Shown: positions 1 to 11,135 of the stretch, one piece after another
Layout of the letters: every line of letters starts with the position of its first letter
Position numbering within the stretch: position 1 is the first letter of the stretch
Assembly (NCBI RefSeq): GCF_907164915.1
Contig: NC_061868.1
Coordinates: 45,879,689 to 45,943,688 of the forward strand
Source: Impatiens glandulifera
Taxonomy: Eukaryota > Streptophyta > Magnoliopsida > Ericales > Balsaminaceae
Length of the DNA: 64,000 nt
Reading direction: 5' to 3'
Notes under the pieces: generated by a model
The model's input: the letters and a program-made list of their open reading frames with translations, nothing else
Databases searched by the model: none
What the model was told of the DNA's origin: nothing
Position numbers and translations under genes: made by a program

Positions 1-198
1 TTTGAAGGTGATTTTATATTGTTTATTCATGCAATTTGTTTCATATTTGTTTTATTTATATATAGAAACACGGTTGCTTGTGAAGCGGTAAAGTACTCTC
101 TTTTCACTTTAAAATCTATATATAAAACAAATTTTTTAATTTATTATCGATTTAAAAGTGAAAAGAAAGTAGTTTTATCACTCCACAAGCAACCGTAT

Positions 199-237
<39 letters not shown>

Positions 238-263
238 TATATATATATAATAATAAAACAAAT

Positions 264-341
<78 letters not shown>

Positions 342-390
342 AATAAAACAAATTGCATGAATTTAACAATATAAAATCACAACTTCAAAG
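1..390. repeat. Long fold-back (inverted-repeat) element, MITE-like
   Basis: The two halves of this stretch are reverse complements of each other. The left arm (about 1-120) contains ATTTTATATTGTTTATTCAT, CATGCAATTTGTTT and CGGTTGCTTGTG. The right arm (about 145-390) contains their complements in reverse order, ending in the complement of the leftmost bases near 390. A loop of about 25 bp separates them near 120-145. The right arm has been widened by a (TTTA)n run near 200-236 and a (TA)n run near 265-328. The left end is cut by the window edge, so the target duplication cannot be seen. No coding potential is supported; the apparent frame here is microsatellite translation. Confidence 0.7.
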
Positions 391-743
391 ATATAACTAG
401 CCATGGCTTAAAAGTAAAAAAAATGTGATTATATACTCATAATAAAATAAATTAATAATTAGGATAGTTTAAGAAAAAAATCTTGTATAAAAGATTAAGA
501 TTCATATTTTTATTAAAAACACTCTAAATTAAAGTAAAAACATTAAACTTGTACTAACTTCTTAAAATGGAAAAATAAATAAAAATAATATATATACAAC
601 ACAATTAAATCTTAAACAGGTATGCATGACCATTTTATTGTATATTAATTGATCATATTAACATAATTTATGAATTATAAAAGTATTTGATTGATGATGA
701 TTTTGAAATTGAGTTATTTTTGTTGATATAAATGGTTTAAATG

Positions 744-821
<78 letters not shown>

Positions 822-1518
822 TTTTAAAATATAAGTTATTTTAATATTTTGGTAATTAAATCAGTTAAACAATTTAATTATAAGAATGAATAAAATGATT
901 TTTTTTATTATATTTAGATTTGAAAATAATTCTTACTGAAAACAAGCCTTAAACATGAGTATATATATATATGTAAAGACACCCGACTATATAATAGAGC
1001 GAGATTTTATGAAATTAATTAATGCAATAATTTATAAGATAAGATCACTGTAATTAGTAACATTAATATTAAGTAACTCTCTAAGTTCCTTTATTAAGTT
1101 CTTTATGTATCTGATTAATTAACAAGCTGTATAATTTTAATTTTAATTATTTTCTGTCATGAATATTGAACTAATAATTGGTAATTCCTCCTCTTAACAT
1201 AAATTCAAATTATCCCCCAAAAAATTAAAATATATTTAAGTTATGTGCTTTTTATAATATGTTTGTCACATCCAATAAACTAAATATAAGAAATATATCA
1301 TTAATAAAATAATCACACAAACATTACATATAGCCATCTTGCATACACACATTGCTTAATAGTAATATTTATAAATATTTTTATTATATTAAATAAAGAT
1401 GTACAATATTATTCACTTTTTCTTCCTCTTCTAACCATAGGTCTTATTATTTTTATTTATTTACACATCTTTTTCAGTATGTGAATAGCTTATAAGCTTT
1501 TAAACTTGCGAAAAGAAA
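391..1518. other. Non-coding AT-rich stretch with a (TA)n microsatellite
   Basis: No credible gene. It holds a (TA)n tract at about 747-811 followed by a poly-T run, then AT-rich sequence. The right-hand 100-150 bp probably contains the 3' UTR of the minus-strand YUCCA gene that stops at 1519. Confidence 0.6.
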
Positions 1519-3126
1519 TCAAATCCCTTCTTGGATTATCGATATATTGTGACGAGAAACAGGTTCATTAAAATAAATTGACGTAGTCATTAATTTGGAA
1601 AAGTCGAAAGATGTCTTTATATCTTGTGAGATATTTATGGCATCTTTGTTAATTCCAAACAATCCTCCAGTTGAAAAACCAGCACAATAGATATTATTAT
1701 AATCTCCTTTCCAGTAATTCGATAAACCTTTCTTGGGCATTCCACATCCATCAAAGAGAGATCCATTATCCTATTATAAGTATTAAATGTCAAAGAATTA
1801 TGTATATTTATATATATTAAGAAGGACTTAAATGGAACTAACCTGGAGCCATGTGTTAACTGTGCTTTTGTATCCTGTAGCAAAGACAATTCCATCATAG
1901 CTTTTCACAATTCCATTACTGAATTCAACATTCTTTCCATCTAACACCTTGGATATGGATGGCACAACCTTGAATATATATGATAATAGTTAATATCGAT
2001 AAGTTATGAATCAAAACAAAATAAAACTTCATCATATATACTCAAAATAATCGAACATCAAACTAAGAAAGATTCTTCAAATGGGAATACCCCAACTTTG
2101 GATATGATAAACATCTTTATATCATAATTTACTCAACTAAGAATTTTGTATTTTTAGATGTAATTAAGATATATAGTGCAATTTACTTGTATGATGTCTT
2201 TTTTGATTTTCTCTATTGTGCCAACATTGATGATAGGGGATCGACCGGTGGTAGTTTTAAGGTAAAATGGGCCCTTGTTAGGCCTATGAAACCCATATTT
2301 AGAGAGGTCTCCAAACTGAAAGTTACTCATTAGAACAATCAAGTCATCAACAAATTTGGGTGGAAAAATCTTGAGCATAGACATCCCATATTGCACCATT
2401 TCCTTAGTCAAAACATGCACCTGATTAATTAAGGCCCAAAACAAAATCAAACACATGAGAATTTTATCATTTTTTTTATGAGGTTGACAAGAAAATTCTT
2501 GTATTTACCGGGCTACGGACAACGATATTGCATCGCGCATCATGATTGGACAAGTCATAAGCAATCTCCATCCCGGAATTCCCACACCCAACTACGAGAA
2601 CATCTTTGTTTACAAACCTTTGACCATTCTTATATTGACTAGAGTGCAACACCGTCCCTTCAAAGTCACACATACCATCAATACTAGGAATCACTCCTTG
2701 ACTATTGATCCCGGTAGCAACCACCAAGAACATCCCCATAAATGTCTTTTTCATGCCCGTATCCATATCCACCGCATCCACGATCCATTTGTTACAAGTA
2801 CGATCATGGGAAGCAGACATAACATCATGACGAAAAATCGGCTCAATGTTAAATTCAGACACATAGTTATCAAGATAAACGATGAAATCGTTCCTCAACA
2901 CAAATGTGGGCGCACTTGGAGGAAAAGGCATGTGAGGAAGTTGACATATATCCTTAGCCAAGTGAAGTTTTAGCCTGTCGTAGGCTTTCTTCTTCCATAA
3001 AGAAGCACAACAATCTTCTTTTTCGATAACAATGTTGGGGATCGAAAGTAGGTTTAGGCATGCAGATGTTGCCATGCCTGCAGGACCTGCCCCAACAATG
3101 ATCACAACTGTTTCTACAATTTTCAT
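1519..3126 (-). CDS. YUC10/11: Flavin-containing monooxygenase, YUCCA10/11 type (tandem copy 1)
   Basis: Predicted indole-3-pyruvate monooxygenase, the FAD- and NADPH-dependent enzyme converting indole-3-pyruvate to indole-3-acetic acid (auxin). Exons on the minus strand: 3126-2509, 2420-2187, 1968-1843, 1770-1519, all GT-AG and all phase 0, giving 409 residues, normal for YUCCAs. FAD motif GAGPAG at residues 12-17, NADPH motif GCGNSG at 180-185, and FATGYKS in exon 3 are visible. LWKKKAYDRLKLHLAK and the compact N-terminus without an extension point to the YUC10/YUC11 clade rather than YUC1-9. The start follows a TATA-like box about 80 bp upstream. It sits head-to-tail with a second copy at 5.2-6.7 kb with identical intron positions. 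No break or missing motif is seen. Clade assignment is from memory of family sequences; the enzymatic role is inferred. Confidence 0.9.
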
Positions 3127-3204
3127 TGATTCAATATATGTTTGTAGTATAGAGTCAATAGAAATTTAAGAATTGGGTGAAGATTATACAAGCAACCTTA
3201 AGGT

Positions 3205-3212
3205 TATTTATA
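3205..3212 (-). promoter_or_regulatory. TATA box of YUCCA copy 1
   Basis: TATAAATA on the minus strand, 79 bp upstream of the ATG at 3126. The same box in a similar context (CCTATAAATA versus CCTATAAATT, followed upstream by conserved bases) occurs before copy 2, so the core promoter was duplicated with the gene. Confidence 0.55.
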
Positions 3213-3254
3213 GGTGTCCAATTCATTTTATAAAAGTTTTTTTGGTTATATTTC

Positions 3255-4067
3255 TTTTCCATTTGTATTGAAATAAATAAATGTTTCAAAATTTAAGTAA
3301 CTTGTTAATAATATCATGTAATATATATTGTAATGTGTTATTTCTTTCTCTATGAACTAATATGCAGTTTATATATTTTTAAAATAGGTATTTATATATT
3401 TGGTTATTTTTATATTTTTATTCTAAAATCATTCTATCACTTCAACCATCAGATTAATCTTTTTTTATCTTTCTAAATATTAAAATTATCCTTTACTTAT
3501 TTTTTTTAATATGTAGAGAGAAAAAAGAATTTTTCCATTTGTATTGAAATAAATAAATGTTTCAAGATTTAAGTAGCTTGTTAATAATATTATGTCATAT
3601 TGTAATGTGTTATTTCTTTCTCTATATATGAACTATTATGCAGTTAATTATATTTTTAAAATAGGTATTTATATATTTGGTTATTTTTAGATTTTTATTC
3701 TAAAATCATTATATCACTTCAACCATCTGATCAATTTTTTTTATCTTTCAAAATATTAAAATTGTCCTTTACTTATATTTTAATATGTAGAGAGAAAAAA
3801 TAATTTTTCCATATTTGTATTGAAGTAAATAAATGTTTCAAGATTTAAGTAACTAGTTAATAATATCATGTAATATTGTAATGTGTTATTTCTTTCTCTA
3901 TGAACTAATATGCAGTTCATTATATATTTAAAATAGGCATTTATATATTTGGTTAGTTTTAGATTTTTATCCTAAAATCATTCTATCACCTCAACCATCT
4001 AATTAATTATTTTATTTATTAAAATATTAATATTATCCTTTACTTATTTTTGTAGAGAGAGAAAAGA
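3255..4067. repeat. Three tandem copies of a roughly 275-bp unit
   Basis: Units begin at 3255, 3531 and 3805, each with TTTTCCAT...TTTGTATTGAA, and each contains in the same order TAAATAAATGTTTCAA, GTTATTTCTTTCTCTAT, TATGCAGTT, TATATATTTGGTTA and ATGTAGAGAGA (or close variants). The spacings of 276 and 274 bp show unequal crossing-over or slippage of a whole unit. It lies directly upstream of the copy 1 promoter. No protein-coding frame is shared among the units. Confidence 0.85.
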
Positions 4068-5211
4068 ATGGAAGAAAGTAATTGAGTCATAAAAATTTAA
4101 AAACCAATTTTTTAAAATTTGAATCAAACTAGTGTTTTTAGGAAAAGGCCTTATTTAGAGGATAAGATTTTGGTGATATTCAAGATACATAAAATCTATA
4201 TAAAAAAAAAAAAAAACTCTAATCCTTTTCATTTACATCTTTACTTTTTCCATACTTTTTTAAATAGATTCCTAGTAATCAATCTTATCTATATTCATAT
4301 CTATATTAATATTCATTATGGACTAATTTTTTTTTAAAAAAAAAATGGAATTGTTAGTTTTAGTTTGAAGATATGTTTATAAAAAAAATTTGTTTCCATT
4401 CTCTAAATATTTTATTTTCAGTCCAATATCCATTATAGACTATTTTTTGTTGTTGTAAAGAATTGATTCAAATTTATTAATTTATGTTATGTTTATAAAA
4501 AATGCAAATTTATTATTTAATGAGAAAATGAACTTATTCCTTATAGCATCCCTAATATATATTCGAAAATAACTTAAAAACCAATGTTTAATTTCTAAAT
4601 TTAATAAGTTATTTGAAAATACTGAAATGTTATTATTGAAACATTATATTATAAATAAAAAACTTGTTATCTTGTTTAATAGTTTAATTGTTGTTGTATA
4701 GTTTAAATAGAGATTATTTTTGCAAAATTTGTTTTAGTCATCATGTTTCACTTGTATTTTCTTTCCATTTTGATTTCTTAAAATACCTTAAATTTTAAAT
4801 GAGATCATAATTGTGAGTATATATGAATATGATGTTAACTTGCTAAATTCTAAATAAATATATATACATAAAATAAAGACAATAAAACCACAATTACATA
4901 ACATAAACATATTTATTTATATAACAATTTATATATGTTTAAGAAATATATATAAATACAACATAGGGCAGCATTGCATAAATACGCAATATTAATTACA
5001 AGTAACATATGTAGCTAGGAAACATTACATGACAGGTTGTATTATTTTATTTATTTATTTATTTATTCACCCATCCTTATTTTCTTACTAACATTTAAAA
5101 CAGTAACATATTACATGAAAAAAGATGACGATATAGATATAACCGCACTCAAAGCAGTACTTCGATGCGTTGCCCTAATGTTGTCGTAAACATCTCATAT
5201 TCCATCTCGCA

Positions 5212-6668
5212 TTACTGTTTGGACATGTCAAGAAAGATTGTCTTTATATCTTGCGATATATTGATGGAATCTTTATAAATTCCAAACAATCCTCCAGATG
5301 AAAAACCGACACAATAGAGATTATTTTTGCCCTTCCAGTAATTTGGTAAATCCTTTTTAGGCATTCCATTTCCATCAAAGAGAGCCCCGTCATCCTATTT
5401 TGTTATTAAATTATAAGTTACCAAAAGTCAAAATAATGATGTTATATATTTGTATATGTGTCTATATTAACAAGACTTAAAAGAAACAAACCTGAAGCCA
5501 TGTGTTAACTGTGCTTTTGTACCCCGTAGCAAAGACAATTCCAGCATAGCTTTTCACAGTTCCGTTAGTAAATTCAATGTTTTTTTCATTTAACACCTTG
5601 GATATGGTTGGCACAACCTTCATTTAAAACAGTTATTTTCTTATTCTTCTTTTTCAAATGATCCAAAACAACCAAAAACTAAACAAATTAACCCGAAAAA
5701 AAACAACTTACTTTGATGATGCCTTTTTTGATTTTCCCTATGGTGCCCACGTCGATAATCGGGGATCGGCCAGTGTGAGTTTTAAGGTAAAATGGGCCCT
5801 TGTTAGGCCTATGAAACCCATATTTAGAGAGGTTTCCAAACATAAACTTGCTAATTAGAACAATTAAGTCATCCACAAATTTGGGTGAGAAAATTTTCAT
5901 CATATACATTCCACTCTTCACTAGTTCCTTGGATAGAACGTGCACCTAATTAATTAAGACACAAAACAAAAATCAATTTCTTTTATTTGTTTTGTAGATC
6001 TACCAAATGGTTTCGATATCTTTTAAGAAAAAGATAATGATTTTAATTACCGGGCTACGCACGACGATAGAGCACCGTGCATAATAATTGGACAAGTCAT
6101 AAGCTATCTCCATCCCGGAATTCCCACAACCAACCACGAGAACATCTTTATCTTCAAATATTTTGCCATTCTTATATTGACTAGAGTGCAAAACCGTCCC
6201 TCCAAAGTTACTCATACCGTCAATCTTAGGAATAACTCCTTGGCTATTTATTCCCGTGGCTACAACCAAGAACATCCCCATAAATGTCCTTTTCACGCCC
6301 GTGTCCATATCCTCTGCATGCACGATCCATTTGTCATGAGTACGGTCGTGGAACGCAGACATCACATTATGACGATAAAATGGCTCAATGTTGAATTGAG
6401 ACACATAGTTATCGAGATAAGCGATGAAATCGTTCCTCAACACATATGTGGGTGCAGTCGGTGGAAATGGCATGTGGGGAAGTTTGCAGATATCCTTAGC
6501 CAAGTGAAGCTTAAGTCTATCGTAGGCTTTCTTTTTCCATAAAGAAGCACAACAATCTTCTCTCTCGATCACAATGTTGGGGATTGAAAGTAGGTTTAGG
6601 CATGCAGATGTTGCCATGCCTCCAGGACCTGCCCCAACAATGATCACAACTGTATCTAGAATTTCCAT
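5212..6668 (-). CDS. YUC10/11: Flavin-containing monooxygenase, YUCCA10/11 type (tandem copy 2)
   Basis: Paralogue of the 1.5-3.1 kb gene with the same predicted role in auxin synthesis. Exons on the minus strand: 6668-6051, 5945-5712, 5617-5492, 5394-5212, giving 386 residues. The first three exons have exactly the same lengths (618, 234, 126 nt) and phases as copy 1. FAD motif GAGPGG and NADPH motif GCGNSG are intact. By eye, exon 2 differs at 16 of 78 residues between copies, so the duplication is not recent. The last exon encodes only 60 residues, against 83 in copy 1: after the shared ISQDIKT the reading diverges to a short tail ending LDMSKQ. YUCCAs normally continue somewhat past this point, but the conserved WKG, YCVGF and ISQDI segments are kept, so the gene may be functional. 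A TATA-like box lies at 6739-6746. Confidence 0.88.
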
Positions 6669-6738
6669 GAGTTTGTTAATTTTATATTTATTTAAGAGTG
6701 AATATAAGTTGTAAGAATATGTTAAACAAAGTTAAAGT

Positions 6739-6746
6739 AATTTATA
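6739..6746 (-). promoter_or_regulatory. TATA box of YUCCA copy 2
   Basis: TATAAATT on the minus strand, 71 bp upstream of the ATG at 6668, in the same sequence context as the TATA box of copy 1. Confidence 0.5.
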
Positions 6747-7185
6747 GGCATCCAACGTTCTAGAAAGGGTATTTTAGTAATTTAATTTTTTATTTGTATA
6801 AATGTAAAATTTTCCAGATTTATGACACTTGTTAATAATATTGACTTAGTTTTTAAAAAATAATATTTAATTTTTAGAACATTCCTCTTACAATAACTAT
6901 TATTTTAAAAAAATAAAAACTTACAAATAAGTATTTTATTGAATTTAATATAAAATATATAATTAAATTATATTAAAAAATTATAGAGAAATATTTGTTT
7001 TTATAAAATTTTAATTTTTTTGAAAACAATAATTTTTTTAATAAAAAAGTTTTTTTAATGATTTTTGGAAAAATAAAATGTTTTATATATCTAGGTGGTA
7101 CCTGTTTAATTATCTTTTACACAAAACATTTCAAAATGCACAAGGTGTGGATACCATTTATTCAAAAACATGTTTTACAAATATA

Positions 7186-7189
<4 letters not shown>

Positions 7190-7249
<60 letters not shown>
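7190..7249. repeat. (TA)n microsatellite
   Basis: About 60 bp of nearly perfect AT dinucleotide repeat. Comparable tracts lie at 265-328 and 747-811. Translations across them are artefacts. Confidence 0.9.
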
Positions 7250-7253
<4 letters not shown>

Positions 7254-8999
7254 TGAAAATCAAAGGTGGCATAATTTATTAAATAGAAATATTTAAATAA
7301 ATCTAATAAAATAATTAATAATTAAATACTCCATCATTAAGGTAAAGATTCTACTTAAAAGAATAAAATGTAAAATATTCTATAATTAAAAAAATAATAA
7401 AAAATAATTAAAGTTACACTTACAATTGATATAAATTTCTTAAATTAAAAATAATAATATTAAAAAATTAGAATTGATGTTCCTAGTCCTTATAAAAAAG
7501 ATCCCTTTTATATTTAAAAAAAAAACAATTTACATTTATTTATATTATATATATTAATGTACTAATCATATTGATCCCTTCTTATCCTCTAGGTGGCACA
7601 TATTGATTTTGACAATCTCATTTAGTTTGATTTTCACTTTCACTCTCATTGTTATTATTATTATTTAATTTTTTTATATACATGCATTTCAAAAATAATT
7701 TTTATATAAGTAGTGAATTTTGAACATAAATATGATATTCTCTTATAATTTGAAATAAATTCATATACAAAGAAAAAAAATATATAGGGGAAATATGTTT
7801 TCAATCTACTTAGTTTATGCATAATTAATTAAATATATCTTATAGTAAATTAATTAATAAAAAAATATATGTGTAAAAGCTACAAAGTAGTATAAACCAT
7901 TTTAATTATAAACTATTGAACACATATGTTAAATAATTTCACAACTCAACAATATATTTACTATTTCTATCATTCAAAATAAATAAATTAAAAAATTAAT
8001 AATTGATTGTTTATAAATACAGATATAAATTTTTAAGAAATTATGTAACAAATAAAAAAAATAAAAAATTATAATAAAAGTGTCCCATAATATATCAAAC
8101 CAAACAATATTTATATTATTATATATGAATAAATTATTATTATTTATTTAAATATTATTATTATAATAGGTATTTATTAAAAAAATGTGTATATATATAT
8201 ATATATATTTATAATAATAATTTATCAACAAAAATATAGGAGAAAGACACGTACCTTAATTCAAATTAAATTAAACCAGGTTCTAGAAGAGTTTGTTAAA
8301 GATTTTTACAATATCAGATTAAATTTTGAAAGTTTGAGTGTAAAGATAATTTTTTATTCAATTGTAATTCTTTTTCAATTACCATTCAATTATTATTTAT
8401 TATTATTATTATTTTATGTTAAATTCATCCATCTTTATTAAAGAAAAGTAGTATGTTTGTATTTATCAAATAATATTTTTTTTCATTTCAATTTACTATT
8501 TTATTTATTTATTCTTCTCTCTTTTATACAGGTTTATGTTCATCCATTAGCTGTGACTGTGATAGCCACTTGAAGATAAGACCTAATTTAATATTAGTCT
8601 TGTATCAAAGTGAAAATCGAAAAAGCTTGACAGAATAATAGATTAAAAATAAAATTTTAAAAAATAAAAATAATAGAAGAAAACAAAGACATTAGTATTT
8701 GTTACTATGTTGGGTCGGATCTCGAAAGGCGAGAGACTATTTATATATGAACAATAATTCATCTAAATGGATTTTCATATAAGAGAGAGTTTGATAATAT
8801 ATATTTCAACAAATGCATTTTATAAATTTAGAAATATAAAGATTTGTACATATTATTCATTTTGTTCATTTGTAGGAAAAACATAGCTAGGTTATGAAAG
8901 TTAATGTTATGTATAAATTAATTTCTAGTTTATTTTCTTCATAAAGAAAATCCTCCTTCATATGCTTGTCATGAATTGACCTTGTTAAACCTCTCATTG

Positions 9000-9650
9000 A
9001 TAATTGTTACCTTCGATAATGAGTAAAAACTTCTAAAAGGAACTTACTTTCTCAATTGAGGCGCTCTTCCAATTACGATGATCTTCTATGTTTGTCAACA
9101 ATTTGCTAGGAGGACATTTACCGTATGTCCGTCTTCCATCGATGAAGCTACATAAAAGTTAAAGATTTCTAAAAAATTTATACCTCATTTTGGTTGGTCG
9201 AGAAAGCTTTTTATCGCCGGAAGGGAATGAAGCAGAAAAATCATAGTGTGATCATCTCTATAAATTGTCATGGTCTCCATTTCTAAAGAGCGTTGTGTGT
9301 TTATCCTTCCAAATTGTGATATCTCTTTAGGCATAGTTCATTCTAATTTACGCCACTAGTTGATGCATTTATAATGTACATCGTCAGACAAACCAATAAG
9401 TAACGTAATTAATTTCTTTGTTTCTTTCAATATTTTCAAAATATTTTCATCACGGTAGATTCAAATATCGTCAGACAAACCAATAAGTAACGTAATCAAT
9501 TGTCGTCTTGTAACAAGTTGTCCATCATGATACATGCGAGAAACCCACTCTTCTCGGTTCTCAATGTCTAACTCGACATTAACCTTAACGTGTGTGCTAT
9601 CATCACAAAAGTTGCACATCAATCGGTAAAACATTTATTATTTGGGTTCG
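9000..9650 (-). pseudogene. Degenerate coding-like fragment, unidentified (possible retroelement)
   Basis: On the minus strand, short frames give protein-like text such as ENREEWVSRMYHDGQLVTR and, further on, MIFLLHSLPAIKSFLDQP. The latter faintly resembles the DED...LLxSLP region of Copia gag (UBN2) proteins. Stops and frame changes interrupt everything. A 30-bp block containing GTCAGACAAACCAATAAG occurs at 9380-9409 and again at 9467-9497, an internal duplication. I cannot name the source gene; a decayed Copia gag is only a guess. Confidence 0.3.
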
Positions 9651-11039
9651 TAATACTAGCTTTTTTTTTCTCAATAATTCAATCTTGATTGTCACATTAA
9701 GTGCAATAGTTAATCTTCATGCTAACCAGATATTTTAGAAACAAATTTTGATTCTAGGTTTGAGATAATTTTTTTTAATAAATATATATATATATATATT
9801 TTTAATTAAATCTTGCTTCAAAATATTATCTTCTTTATAACTATACAAAACAAAATGTTTTAAAAAAAATGTAGATTATTATCGTCCAAATCCATTCCTA
9901 ATTAGTAATTCCAAATGAGTCACTAGATAACTTTAAAATCAAATTTAATAATTCATATACATTAATGACAATAAATATAGTAAACTCTTTTTAAATAAAA
10001 ACTGTTCATTTTTTTCTAAATAGTTAAAGATGTGAGAATTGCGAGCAAAACTTTTATAAATAAATAAAAATGCATCATTACCTATTACTAAGATAATTCA
10101 AGTACTACGTACAATTCTTATTTAAGAGATTAAAAGTGTGAAGTTTGATTTTTATTATAAATGTCTTAATATATTTTTAAAATTTAAAAGCAGGGGTGTT
10201 ACATTTAAAAAAAAAAAAAAAAAAAAAAACATATTTAAGATAATGTGTTTTTGTTATATTACTTTTCTTTCATTTACAAGCATTTTTCAACCTTCCTTTT
10301 TTAAGTTAAAACATGTGTGGTACTAGAATTATAGTAAAATATTGATAGTAGCTATTAAATGATTTATTACATAATTCAATTAACAAAAAAAATCGGCACA
10401 TTTGTTATATAGTTATTTTTGCAAGTTTTCTCTTCTTTATGTTATGATATTAAATATTAGTTGCTGTTTTTATGTCATATTTATTTATATATTGTATAGA
10501 TTTAAAAAAAAATCATTATATAGTATTTTGAGAAAAAAAAAATAGTTTTTCTTTATTTTATTTTGAAAATATTCATATTGTATATAATTTTTATATAACT
10601 TAAAATTTAGTTTAATATATATATATATATATATATATATTATTAAATGACTAATGTAGCTCAAATAAATGGTAAGAGTAGATTGAAATAAGGTTGTTTG
10701 TGGTAAATTTGTAAATTCAATTCTAACTATTTTATTTTAATAAATAATAATATTTTATAGTTGTAATTTTGAACCTTATGATCATTTTAAAAAAGATTAA
10801 TAAATATTTTTTATATCATAATTTATATTTGTCATAAGACTACTAGTATATTTTGTCATCAAAGTACGTAGGTGGTGACACTAGTTTGAAAATTTTATTC
10901 TCATATACATAAATTTGTTAATCGGTTATCATTATAAGCTTAGGAAAGAAAATTGAGATATTTCGAAAAATTTCTTTTAAACGAACCAATTTACACTACT
11001 GGATTAGTTCACACTTATTTAATTTTTTATTTTTAAATT

Positions 11040-11135
11040 ATGAAAAACTAGTCTATCCTTCTGCTTCTATTCAAAATGTTTATGGTAGAAATTGAACCCG
11101 TAACTTTAGTCTCATAAGTTACTTATTATTAATTA
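11040..11135 (-). repeat. SINE-like fragment
   Basis: On the minus strand it contains a box-B-like GGGTTCAATTTC followed by the block related to GCTTTGAGTTGAAGC of the SINE at 31.9 kb (here TTTTGAATAGAAGC) and an A/T-rich tail. Box A is not clear. Degenerate member of the SINE family described at 31940-32095. Confidence 0.4.

Larger units (their letters stand above)
3127..5211. other. Spacer between the two YUCCA copies
   Basis: Holds the promoter of copy 1 (from 3127 rightwards), the threefold tandem repeat at 3255-4067, AT-rich sequence with short homopolymers, a (TTTA)n run near 5042-5070 and the presumed 3' UTR of copy 2. No gene is supported; the open frame at 4119-4337 is low-complexity. 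Confidence 0.6.

Noticed and set aside
19..360. 113-codon open frame on the plus strand
   Set aside because: It runs through (TTTA)n and (TA)n microsatellite in the fold-back element; the product is mostly Ile-Tyr repeats and is not a protein.
2542..2973. Open frame antisense to YUCCA copy 1, with a similar one at 6177-6542 in copy 2
   Set aside because: Both are mirrors of conserved exon 1 coding sequence; their similarity follows from the duplication and codon bias on the other strand.
3255..4067. CRISPR-like array
   Set aside because: Units are about 275 bp, only three, contiguous and in a plant nuclear sequence; it is an ordinary tandem duplication.
7058..7296. Two overlapping plus-strand open frames
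   Set aside because: Dominated by a (TA)n tract, with no conserved content.
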